Source: Spirochaetaceae bacterium (GTDB lineage: Bacteria; Spirochaetota; Spirochaetia; SZUA-6; Fen-1364). From it: DNA of 22,629 nucleotides. Of the stretch, positions 16,637 through 22,629 are shown piece by piece (within the stretch, counting starts at the first letter, position 1; each line of letters begins with the position of its first letter). The translations under genes and the position numbers were made by a program. Under the pieces are notes generated by a model, which searched no databases, had not been told where the DNA came from, and worked only from the letters and a program-made list of their open reading frames with translations. Where the stretch lies: NCBI GenBank assembly GCA_003141795.1, contig PLNO01000019.1, forward strand, positions 1-22,629. Direction: 5' to 3'.

Positions 16637-18607
16637 CTAGAGCTTGATCACTGGTACATCCACCGCGACAAATGTATGGAATTGCCACGGGATCTGATTC
16701 ACGTAGGGGCTGCTCGCATCCTGGATCATGGGTCCCAATCGAATGCCGGCCCCGATGACGACCGGGCTCTCGAACAGGCCCAGGATGATGTTCGCGCTCT
16801 CCGATATGAGGTCCTGCCACGTGAACGTCGGTACTGTCCCGGTTGCGCCGGAAAGGTGGTAGGAGGCAGCTGCACCGACGTCGAGGACTCCGAAAAAGAC
16901 TGTCAGAGAATCCAGATACGGAAGAAGGCAGCCGCGCCACGTGAAAGCGACTCCGACAGGGGCGTACACGCTCTGGTCGACGAGCGCGGATTGGGGAATG
17001 GAGATGTTCCAAGCGAAGTCGAGGCCGAGATAGGCGTTGAGCTTGACCGCGAAGCCGTCGAGGTAGCGCTGCCGGTAGCTCGTCACCGGCAGGGCGTACT
17101 GCGTGATGACTGCCTCCATGTCGGAGGCATTGCCTGCCTTTGCCATTGCCGCGATGAGATTGCCGAATTGACCGAGGTTTGCCTGGAGCTGGTTGATGGT
17201 ATCGGTCTGCGTCGTCGCGTTCGTTTTTACTTCCGTCAGCAGGTCCTGAACGATCGTCAAAGAAACCGCGAACGCGGAGGGGTAGTCACTCTTGCTTATG
17301 AAGGTCGCTACATTCGTTCCCTTGCGGACGTAGTCGAGAAGACGGCCGACGTTCCCCTGGAATGAAGTCGGACTGATGGCCTTCGCAAGATCGGAGGGCA
17401 GCCAGCGGAGACTCAAGGCCCCGTTCATGAGGTCGAACGTCGTGTTCAAATAGGTTGAAATGGCGGTCAGTTTCGCCTCAGTGCTCTGGCCGGGCCCCGT
17501 CAGCGATTCCTTCAGCCCTTCGACGGCCGTGAGCTCGTTCTGCATCGAACGCAATCCGATGACGATCGCGTCGGTATAGGCGGAAACATCCTTGAGCTGA
17601 GCACGGAACTTTTCCTGGTCGGCCTGTGGGATGCCATGCGCGATTGCATCTTCGAAGAGCAATCCCAGATAGATATTCCTCAGTTCCCCATTTGCGGCAA
17701 GATCATCCAGGTCCCCCGCGGTGATCCACGGGGATGCGCTGTCGCTCGATCGCAACCCGTCGACCAGCGCTTTCAGCATCCCGATCGCGGCATGAAAATC
17801 CGTAGTCTGCTTGTCGGTAGCGCTGAAGTCGAGTTGAACGAGCGCTTCGACGATGTCGCTTATGGGGCTGTTGTTGATGAATCCATCCGCAATGGCGGCG
17901 AATACTTTCACTACGAGGCCGTCGGGGCTGTTGAAGAAGGTGATGTATGCCGTCCGCCGCAGGGTGACCTGGTCTTTGTTGGGATCCTTGTCTGACGGCA
18001 AAGGCATTTCGGACAAAGAGACCAGACTTTTGGGAAGTGACTTCATGTCCATTCGAAACGCGCTCGTCGTCATGGAGAAGAGCGTGTTGTAGTTAAGGCT
18101 GGAGGCTGCGGACGGCAGGTCCTTGGTCGTCGTCGGCAGGAGGATTCCCAGCTCCGGATAAGCGGTGATGGCGGCATTCATCCTCTGGAGGAGATCGTAG
18201 GCGAGCTCCTCCTTCGCCCTTTGGACGACGAACTGCGCGACAGCGTCGGCGACAGTCGTTGCGTCGAATCCCGTTTCAGGAGTCGCAACAGGCGTTGAAG
18301 TCGCTGCGAAAGGCAATAGAGCCTTGATGTCGGGCGGTGTGAGGAGCTTCTGGATGTAGCTGGCAAGAAGCGGATTGTTCTGGAAACTCCGAAGGACGTC
18401 GATGTCCGCGGCAGTCTTGCTCCCCGGCGTCTGGTAGTGCCTTAGAATTTTCGCAGTGGCTTTCACAGTAGCAGTAGCTGTGTCGAGCGTCGCCTGGTCA
18501 TAGGCTTTCAAAAACTTTGGCGCGTCGAGAAACGCGTACTGCGCGAATGCCGGAACTGTCAGAAACAAACCCAAGACGATGCTCGAAAGACGGTTGAGTC
18601 TTCTCAT
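16637..18607 (-). CDS. Large exported protein of unknown function (656 aa)
   Basis: A signal peptide is clear: MRR, hydrophobic LSSIVLGLFLTVPAF, then AFAQ with likely cleavage before YAFL. The mature protein is mostly alpha-helical for the first ~480 residues, with many short amphipathic helices, few Cys and frequent Asp/Thr/Ala. The last ~150 residues turn to alternating beta segments rich in Gly and aromatics (for example LGLDFAWNISIPQ and VVIGAGIRLGPMI), ending FHTFVAVDVPVIKL. This could be a small outer-membrane barrel or beta-sandwich, although the terminal residue is Leu rather than Phe. AGGAAAGGGG precedes the ATG. No recognised family. It is transcribed on its own, with a promoter upstream and a hairpin downstream. 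Location is probably periplasm or outer membrane. Confidence 0.8.
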   Translation of the reverse strand: MRRLNRLSSIVLGLFLTVPAFAQYAFLDAPKFLKAYDQATLDTATATVKATAKILRHYQTPGSKTAADIDVLRSFQNNPLLASYIQKLLTPPDIKALLPFAATSTPVATPETGFDATTVADAVAQFVVQRAKEELAYDLLQRMNAAITAYPELGILLPTTTKDLPSAASSLNYNTLFSMTTSAFRMDMKSLPKSLVSLSEMPLPSDKDPNKDQVTLRRTAYITFFNSPDGLVVKVFAAIADGFINNSPISDIVEALVQLDFSATDKQTTDFHAAIGMLKALVDGLRSSDSASPWITAGDLDDLAANGELRNIYLGLLFEDAIAHGIPQADQEKFRAQLKDVSAYTDAIVIGLRSMQNELTAVEGLKESLTGPGQSTEAKLTAISTYLNTTFDLMNGALSLRWLPSDLAKAISPTSFQGNVGRLLDYVRKGTNVATFISKSDYPSAFAVSLTIVQDLLTEVKTNATTQTDTINQLQANLGQFGNLIAAMAKAGNASDMEAVITQYALPVTSYRQRYLDGFAVKLNAYLGLDFAWNISIPQSALVDQSVYAPVGVAFTWRGCLLPYLDSLTVFFGVLDVGAAASYHLSGATGTVPTFTWQDLISESANIILGLFESPVVIGAGIRLGPMIQDASSPYVNQIPWQFHTFVAVDVPVIKL

Positions 18608-18672
18608 ATTCGACCCCTTTCCTCTTCTTGTATCGTTTGTCTTACGCTATAGGTGTGCTCCGCATTGTGCAG

Positions 18673-18701
18673 ATGTTAGCAAACGAGTTATGTGAAATCA
18701 A
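18673..18701 (-). promoter_or_regulatory. Putative promoter of the 656-aa exported protein gene
   Basis: On the minus strand TTGATT (18696-18701) and TAACAT (18673-18678) are exactly 17 nt apart, each a 4/6 match, in a locally AT-rich stretch. The leader to the ATG would be about 60 nt. Confidence 0.35.
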
Positions 18702-18747
18702 TGGAAAACGCCATTAGAAGTTGATATATCACTTTATTTAGAGCTCC

Positions 18748-18765
18748 CGCCGGCGTGAGCCGGCG
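18748..18765. repeat. Small GC hairpin between divergent genes
   Basis: CGCCGGC-GTGA-GCCGGCG forms a 7-bp stem with a GTGA tetraloop. No T tract follows on either strand. It may insulate the two divergent promoters or be incidental in GC-rich DNA. Confidence 0.3.
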
Positions 18766-18798
18766 CTGCCGTGCGGTACGCATCGCCCATTGTGGAAA

Positions 18799-18842
18799 TT
18801 TACCCTGGTAATATTGACATTATAATATTACCAGGGTAAAAC
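18799..18842 (+). promoter_or_regulatory. Promoter overlapped by a perfect 17-bp inverted-repeat operator
   Basis: TTTACCCTGGTAATATT (18799-18815) and its exact reverse complement (18824-18840) flank an 8-nt spacer. Each arm itself contains a TTACC-NN-GGTAA dyad, so the site could hold two dimers. Two promoter readings lie within it. One is TTTACC with 16 nt to a perfect TATAAT (18821-18826). The other is a perfect TTGACA (18814-18819) with 17 nt to TAAAAC (18837-18842). Either would be blocked by a protein bound to the arms. It drives the DUF2239-led operon. Confidence 0.8.
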
Positions 18843-18860
18843 AGTTCCATGGAGCCATCA

Positions 18861-19409
18861 ATGTATACAGCCTTTTCAGGTCCCGTCCTCATCGTCACCG
18901 GGGATCTTGCGAGCATGCTCACGGCGGTGAAAACTCACATGGAAAAACAGGATGCTGAGCCCGTCCTCATATTCGAAGACTCAAGCGGCGGGCAGGTCGA
19001 TTTCGATTTCCGTGGCAAGGTAGCGGATGTCCTTGCCCGCGCAATGCCCGCGCAGCCTCGTCAAGGGCCGGGCCGTCCGAAGCTCGGCGTCGTCTGCGGC
19101 GAAGTATCCCTCCTGCCGCGTCACTGGGAATGGCTCGAGCAGCAGCAGCACAACATTTCCGCCACGATTCGAAGGCTCGTGGACGAGGCGATCAAGAACG
19201 AGCCGTCCGCGGCAAAAGCGCGGTTCGCCATCGAGGCGGCGGACCGCGAGCTGTGGGTGCTCGCCGGGAACATGCCAGGGTGCGAGGAAGCCTCCCGCGC
19301 GCTGTATGCGCGTGACTTCGACCGTTTCGATTCGCTTGCAGCGGCGTGGCCGGCCGACGTGGCGCGGCACCTCTGCGCGATGGCGGCGCGGGGGAGGGTG
19401 AAACCGTGA
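18861..19409 (+). CDS. DUF2239 family protein
   Basis: This 182-aa protein matches DUF2239 (PF09998). The N-terminal MYTAFSGPVLIVTGDL strand pair is followed by the acidic EPVLIFEDSSGGQVDFDFRG block, then GRPKLGVVCGEVSLLPRHWEWL (71-92) and IRRLVDEAIKN. I chose ATG 18861 over 18849 because GGAG lies 6 nt upstream and the family starts at this point. The C-terminal stretch, a strand EVSLLP then two helices ending ATIRRLVDEA, looks to me like a ribbon-helix-helix DNA-binding fold, which would make the protein a candidate regulator of its own operon; this is inference. Its stop overlaps the next start as GTGA. Biochemical function is unknown. Confidence 0.85.
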   Translation: MYTAFSGPVLIVTGDLASMLTAVKTHMEKQDAEPVLIFEDSSGGQVDFDFRGKVADVLARAMPAQPRQGPGRPKLGVVCGEVSLLPRHWEWLEQQQHNISATIRRLVDEAIKNEPSAAKARFAIEAADRELWVLAGNMPGCEEASRALYARDFDRFDSLAAAWPADVARHLCAMAARGRVKP

Positions 19410-20125
19410 GGGTCGTTGGGATCAACGGGAGCCCGCGCGGGAAGGCGAGCACCACGGCCCTCATGATCGATGCCTTGCTCGACGGTCTCCGCTCTGGCGG
19501 CAGCGATATCACGCGCCTCGACCTGGTGGAGCGCGACATCCGGCAGTGCCGCGGATGCCACCGCTGCTGGGCCGTGACCCCGGGAACCTGCGTACAGGAC
19601 GACGATATGCGCGGCGTGATCGGGGCGATGCGCGGCGCGGACTTCTTCATCTTCGGGTCCCCGGTGTACTTCAGCAACGTTTCCGGGACGCTGAAGACGT
19701 TCTTCGACAGGCTCACGGCCGCGGGTGGGGATCCGCACACAAAGCCAGCGCAGGGCGAGGAGCCGGCGGGGGCCGCGGCCGTGCCTGAAGCTGCCGCCGC
19801 GCGAGAAACACCGCCCCCCCCACCGCGCTACGTCATGATGGCAAATTGCGGCTTTCCCGACCCCCGTCAGTTCGACGTCGTGTCGCTGTGGATCCACCGT
19901 GTTGCCGCAATGTCCGGGGCGGAGCTTGCAGGCGAGTTCTACCTCACCGGCGGGAAGGCGGTGAGCGCGCCAGGCCCGGGCCAGACGCCTCTGCGAGCGC
20001 GCTACCTGGACACCCTCCGCGCGTGCGGCGCCTGTTACGCGGCGCATGGGAAGCTGAACGCTGACCTTGCGGCGCGGACCGCCATGGCAGCGAAAATGCT
20101 TGCCGGCCCGAAGTTTTCTGACTAA
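19406..20125 (+). CDS. NADPH-dependent FMN reductase / iron-sulfur flavoprotein-like (flavodoxin fold)
   Basis: This 239-aa flavodoxin-fold oxidoreductase has the FMN-phosphate loop GSPRG (8-12), and GSPVYFSNVSG (84-94) forms the flavin-ring loop. The cysteine set C48-x2-C51-x2-C54 and C62 followed by DDDM is the pattern of the iron-sulfur-flavoprotein-related NAD(P)H reductases. Residues about 113-140 are an Ala/Pro/Glu-rich insertion ending in a run of prolines that interrupts the fold and looks disordered. The GTG start at 19406 overlaps the DUF2239 stop as GTGA and has GGAGG 8 nt upstream, so the two are translationally coupled. The stop codon lies inside the palindrome controlling the next gene. 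It likely reduces quinones or other electron-poor compounds with NAD(P)H; the substrate is unknown. Confidence 0.88.
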   Translation: MRVVGINGSPRGKASTTALMIDALLDGLRSGGSDITRLDLVERDIRQCRGCHRCWAVTPGTCVQDDDMRGVIGAMRGADFFIFGSPVYFSNVSGTLKTFFDRLTAAGGDPHTKPAQGEEPAGAAAVPEAAAARETPPPPPRYVMMANCGFPDPRQFDVVSLWIHRVAAMSGAELAGEFYLTGGKAVSAPGPGQTPLRARYLDTLRACGACYAAHGKLNADLAARTAMAAKMLAGPKFSD

Positions 20126-20132
20126 AGTCAGA
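20117..20132. promoter_or_regulatory. Palindromic operator before the MarR-GNAT gene
   Basis: TCTGACT-AA-AGTCAGA has perfect 7-bp arms around 2 nt, overlaps the stop codon of the reductase gene, and ends 3 nt before the MarR-GNAT ATG. The size and form (TGACT-NN-AGTCA) fit MarR-family operators, and the position suggests autorepression at initiation of transcription or by blocking read-through. Confidence 0.6.
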
Positions 20133-20135
20133 TAT

Positions 20136-21119
20136 ATGGGTGTGCGCGGAAAAAGTCGCACCGAACAGGGTGCGGCGGGGAGTCCGGGAGCGGGACGCCG
20201 GAAGGGTGCGGCAGGGGAGGCACGGCCGGTCGCGGCCGCTGCAACGATCTCTCACGTGCGCAGCTTCAATCGGACCGTCACGCAGCGCATCGGGGCGCTT
20301 TCCAACCAGTTCCTTGGTCGGCGCCGTTCACTCGGCGCCTCCCGCGTCCTCTTCGAGATCGGTATCGAGGGGATTGAGATCCGTGAGCTCCGGGAGCGTC
20401 TTGCCCTGGACTCCGGTTACACGAGCCGGCTCCTCAGGGTATTGGAGAGGGAGGGGCTGATCCGGGTCGATACGTCGAAGAACGACTCCCGGGCACGCGT
20501 CGTGGTCCTGACCGCGTCGGGCAGGCGTGAGCTTTCGACTTTGAACCGGCTCTCCGACCAGGAAGCCGCGTCGATCCTCGAGCCGCTCAACGAAAAGCAG
20601 CGGGCCCTGCTTGCCGCGTCCATGGAAACGGTCGAGCGCCTGCTCACTGCGAGCTCCGTCGTTATCACGGTCGAGGACCCGTCGAGTCGAGTTTCTGGAG
20701 AGTGTCTTTCCCGGTACTATCGAGAGCTCGCCGAAAGGTTCGACGCGGGGTTCGACCCCGCGGCAAGCATTCCCGCCGTGCCCGGGGACCTGACGCCGCC
20801 CAGGGGCTATTTCCTGGTCGCACGGCTTCACGGCAAGGCCGTGGGCTGCGGAGCGCTGAAGTGCCATCCCGACTTCGGTGAGATCAAGCGGATGTGGGTG
20901 GCTCCTGAAGCGCGGGGCCTCGGCATTGCACGGCGTCTGCTCTCCCGGCTCGAAGCGATCGCCCGAAAGAGGAAGCTGCCCGTGCTCCGGCTGGAGACGA
21001 ACAAGTCCCTCACCGAAGCTCAGGCCCTCTACCGCAACAGCGGGTACCGCGAGGTTCCGCGCTTCAACGACGAGCGCTACGCGCACCACTGGTTCGAGAA
21101 GCGGCTCACCGGGGAGTGA
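20136..21119 (+). CDS. MarR-family regulator fused to a GNAT N-acetyltransferase
   Basis: This 327-aa two-domain protein is a winged-helix repressor joined to an acetyltransferase. Residues 1-37 are a Gly/Ala/Arg-rich, apparently disordered tail. Residues ~38-170 form the MarR domain: the HVRSFNRTVTQRIG dimer helix, the recognition helix region LDSGYTSRLLRVLEREGLI, and the wing around NDSRARVVVLTASG. Residues ~176-327 form the GNAT domain with motif A (IKRMWVAPEARGLGIARRLL; acetyl-CoA pyrophosphate loop R260-GLGIA) and the NSGYREV motif B end. MarR-GNAT fusions are a known architecture. ATG 20136 directly follows its presumed operator. No Shine-Dalgarno is evident, so it may rely on coupling with the gene 10 nt upstream. 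An internal start near ISHVRSF would give a typical MarR N-terminus and is the alternative. Confidence 0.9.
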   Translation: MGVRGKSRTEQGAAGSPGAGRRKGAAGEARPVAAAATISHVRSFNRTVTQRIGALSNQFLGRRRSLGASRVLFEIGIEGIEIRELRERLALDSGYTSRLLRVLEREGLIRVDTSKNDSRARVVVLTASGRRELSTLNRLSDQEAASILEPLNEKQRALLAASMETVERLLTASSVVITVEDPSSRVSGECLSRYYRELAERFDAGFDPAASIPAVPGDLTPPRGYFLVARLHGKAVGCGALKCHPDFGEIKRMWVAPEARGLGIARRLLSRLEAIARKRKLPVLRLETNKSLTEAQALYRNSGYREVPRFNDERYAHHWFEKRLTGE

Positions 21120-21161
21120 CGGCCGAGGCGCGGCAATGGCAGCGCTTCCGGGGCACGGGGT

Positions 21162-21179
21162 CGCGGGCCGGGCCCCGCG
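21162..21179. terminator. GC hairpin between converging genes, possible weak terminator
   Basis: CGCGGG-CCGGGC-CCCGCG lies between the MarR-GNAT stop and the VWA stop. There is no T tract on either strand. In such GC-rich DNA it could be chance. Confidence 0.25.
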
Positions 21180-21198
21180 CGCCGGCGGACGTCCCGCG

Positions 21199-22086
21199 CT
21201 ATCTCAGTATCCTGTTGGCCACTTCGAGCATCCGCCGGGGGAGATCCTGGTAACCGCACACCCTGAAGATCTCCCCCCTGCCCGCGTGCGCCATCTTCTG
21301 GCAGAGCTCCGCGTCCATGACGTAGTCCTCGGTGAGGAGGACGTGGAGCTTCGGGAAGAAGGCGGCCCTTGCGATGGGATCTTTTCCCGCGGTGAACACG
21401 CCGTCGGTGATGAGGAGGCCCACCTTCTGCGGGTTGTCTCCGCGGGCAAGCTCGGCCCGGCCCACGTCCAGGGCATCCTCGATGTTCGTGAAGCCCTGCG
21501 CCGGCTGGCTGAGGATCGCCTCCACGATCACGTCCACCGAGGTTTGATCGTACAACCTGCTCAACGTGCGCGCCTGGTTCTCGAAAGCGACAACGGCAAG
21601 ATCCTCAGCCTTCACCTTGAAGGCGAGCACTGCCGCGGCCACGGCAGCAAGCGCGAGGTTCCTCCCCGACATCGAAAGGGACGTGTCCATCATCAGGACG
21701 ATCTGCCTGCGCGGAGCCTCGCGTCGAACGGCGATCCAGTCCTCGGGATCGGGGAACTCCTTGCCCATGACGTTCTCCAGCGTCAGCTCCTCGTCGAGCT
21801 CGCCGCGGAACGGCTCGGACAGGATTTCTCGGACTGGCCTGGTTGCCGAGCGCACCGGGCCCACGAGGTCCCAGGCTTTTCGCAGCACCGCGCGCGTGGC
21901 AAGCCGCCGGGCGAATGCGCGAAGCGCTGGATCGTGGATCGAGCAGGAGGAAGCGGAGAAGCTCTCCGCGATTGTCCATGCGTCGAGATCCTCCGGGTCC
22001 ACGCAGTAGCGTTTGGAGAGGAGAAGCAGCCCCAGGGCAGGGTCGATCGATTGTCCACCGGGATTGTCGGCGACGGGTGCGTCCAT
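21199..22086 (-). CDS. VWA domain-containing CoxE-like protein
   Basis: This 295-aa protein has a helical N-terminal part (about 1-120) and a C-terminal von Willebrand A domain. The MIDAS metal site is D134-T-S136-L-S138, with the second-loop Thr in GFTNIEDAL and the third Asp in LLITDG. VWA proteins of this kind pair with MoxR AAA+ ATPases as metal-dependent adaptor and chaperone systems that activate enzymes or complexes. The annotated ATG at 22086 is the first available start codon in the frame, but it lacks a convincing ribosome site. The frame is open upstream, without any ATG, GTG or TTG, back through the A-run at the end of the moxR gene, so part of the product may be made by frameshifting from moxR. 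Nothing in the sequence shows which protein is the client. Confidence 0.88.
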   Translation of the reverse strand: MDAPVADNPGGQSIDPALGLLLLSKRYCVDPEDLDAWTIAESFSASSCSIHDPALRAFARRLATRAVLRKAWDLVGPVRSATRPVREILSEPFRGELDEELTLENVMGKEFPDPEDWIAVRREAPRRQIVLMMDTSLSMSGRNLALAAVAAAVLAFKVKAEDLAVVAFENQARTLSRLYDQTSVDVIVEAILSQPAQGFTNIEDALDVGRAELARGDNPQKVGLLITDGVFTAGKDPIARAAFFPKLHVLLTEDYVMDAELCQKMAHAGRGEIFRVCGYQDLPRRMLEVANRILR

Positions 22087-22110
22087 GGGATCGGACGCAT
22101 CGCCCGAATC

Positions 22111-22155
22111 AGGGGGCGCTGCGGAAGCGCCCTCCTCAGAGCTCAGTTTTTTTTT
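22111..22155 (-). promoter_or_regulatory. Candidate -1 programmed frameshift signal at the moxR-VWA junction
   Basis: On the minus strand, nine A's then C (22155-22146) place the slippery heptamer A AAA AAC in the moxR frame, directly followed by the TGA stop (22145-22143). After a 9-nt spacer a hairpin begins: AGG-(A)-GGGCGCT pairs with AGCGCCC-CCT (22136-22111) around a 5-nt loop. Slipping back one base reads LSSEEGASAAPPDSGDASDP straight into the VWA start Met. A homopolymer sequencing error or simple transcript slippage would look the same. Confidence 0.5.
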
Positions 22156-22629
22156 ACCGTGTCGATGATCTCGGTGATGAGCTTCTCGAGATCCGTCTCT
22201 TCGTCGTCCTTGAGCTCGATGCGCGTGGGCAGCGCGGCCATTGCCGCGGAGAGGAGCCGGTCGGGCGCACCGTCGAGCTTTCCGACGATGGAGACCATCG
22301 AGATGGCGGCGCGGACGGAGGCGCCCTTGCGGAACTGCGGGCGCACGCGCGTCTCCCGCACCACCTTCACCGCCGTGCGTACGAGGTCCTCATCCGTACA
22401 GCCGGTCTCACGGGCTACGATCAGGCGTTCTTCCGTCTCGTCCTGGTAGTGCAGGGGGATACGCTCGAACCTGTCCTTGAGCGCCTCCGAAAGATGCCCG
22501 GTTGCGATGTACTCCACAGGATTCTGCGTGGCGATGACCTGGAAGCCTTCTTTCGCGCGCACCTCACCGATCCGCGGGAGGATCAGGAGGTGCTCGTCCA
22601 AGGCGGGGAGCAGCACGTTCTGTACCGAC
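22143..22629 (-). CDS. MoxR-family AAA+ ATPase, C-terminal part (5' end beyond window)
   Basis: About 161 codons are visible; the frame continues past the window edge with SVQN before VLLPALDE, so the Walker A and B motifs lie outside. What is seen is the VQNxLLPALDE helix of the AAA core, sensor 1 in VIATQNP, the conserved ATGHLSEALKDRF segment typical of MoxR (usually G-T-x-x-L-P-E-A-x-x-D-R-F), and the C-terminal lid domain with VRAAISMVSI. MoxR ATPases act with VWA partners to mature or remodel protein complexes, and the VWA gene is next on the same strand, 56 nt downstream. The gene ends ...TVKKN within a nine-A run. Confidence 0.9.
   Translation of the reverse strand, partial: SVQNVLLPALDEHLLILPRIGEVRAKEGFQVIATQNPVEYIATGHLSEALKDRFERIPLHYQDETEERLIVARETGCTDEDLVRTAVKVVRETRVRPQFRKGASVRAAISMVSIVGKLDGAPDRLLSAAMAALPTRIELKDDEETDLEKLITEIIDTVKKN

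Noticed and set aside
20878..22449. A 523-codon plus-strand open frame over the VWA and MoxR genes
   Set aside because: It overlaps the end of MarR-GNAT and runs antisense to two well-supported genes, with no domain features of its own.

Overview
The window is a GC-rich bacterial chromosome segment with dense, tightly packed genes, overlapping stop/start codons and ordinary Shine-Dalgarno sites. It reads as a Gram-negative, probably anaerobic or facultative bacterium: there is an exported FMN/FAD fumarate-reductase-like flavoprotein and a large orphan exported protein. A spirochaete or other environmental lineage would fit, but nothing here fixes the taxonomy. No tRNA, rRNA, CRISPR array, transposase or integrase was seen.

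Region 1 (1-7855) is a defence island of lower GC than the rest. As examples, bases 3781-3840 are 34/60 G+C, while bases 8581-8640, just past the boundary, are 43/60. It opens with a plus-strand orphan ORF whose stop codon is followed at once by what looks like the 5' half of an integron attC site. A minus-strand five-gene operon follows, in transcription order: a C5-cytosine DNA methyltransferase with a C-terminal extension, a MutL/MORC-like GHKL ATPase, a Z1-domain superfamily 2 ATPase, a DUF4420 PD-(D/E)XK protein, and a Vsr T:G-mismatch endonuclease. Genes are 12-13 nt apart or overlap by 4 nt (ATGA, GTGA). This matches the modification-dependent restriction loci built around MutL-like ATPases and Z1 helicases (mza-like), but here without an AIPR gene and ending in vsr.

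Region 2 (7856-11457) is the surviving half of a second restriction-modification system. An intact 1040-aa restriction subunit (SF2 helicase plus C-terminal PD-(D/E)XK nuclease) is preceded by only the last ~158 codons of its methyltransferase. The 5' part of mod is gone and the dcm operon promoter region abuts the breakpoint. The first system appears to have inserted into, or replaced, the modification gene of the second.

Region 3 (11497-12654) holds a membrane-anchored GAF protein and two small unknown ORFs. Region 4 (12688-14516) is a coupled aldo/keto reductase-SDR pair. Region 5 (14613-18607, minus) carries the exported flavoprotein and the 656-aa exported protein, each with a recognisable promoter and a terminator or terminator-like hairpin.

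Region 6 (18799-21119, plus) is a three-gene redox/regulatory operon: DUF2239, an NADPH-dependent FMN reductase-like flavoprotein, and a MarR-GNAT fusion. It has two palindromic sites: a perfect 17-bp inverted repeat over the promoter, and a 7-2-7 palindrome just before the MarR start.

Region 7 (21199-22629, minus) is a MoxR ATPase (cut by the window edge) and a CoxE-like VWA protein. Their junction carries a run of nine A's forming A AAA AAC, then a stop codon and a hairpin, with the -1 frame open into the VWA gene. This is a candidate programmed -1 frameshift joining the chaperone pair.
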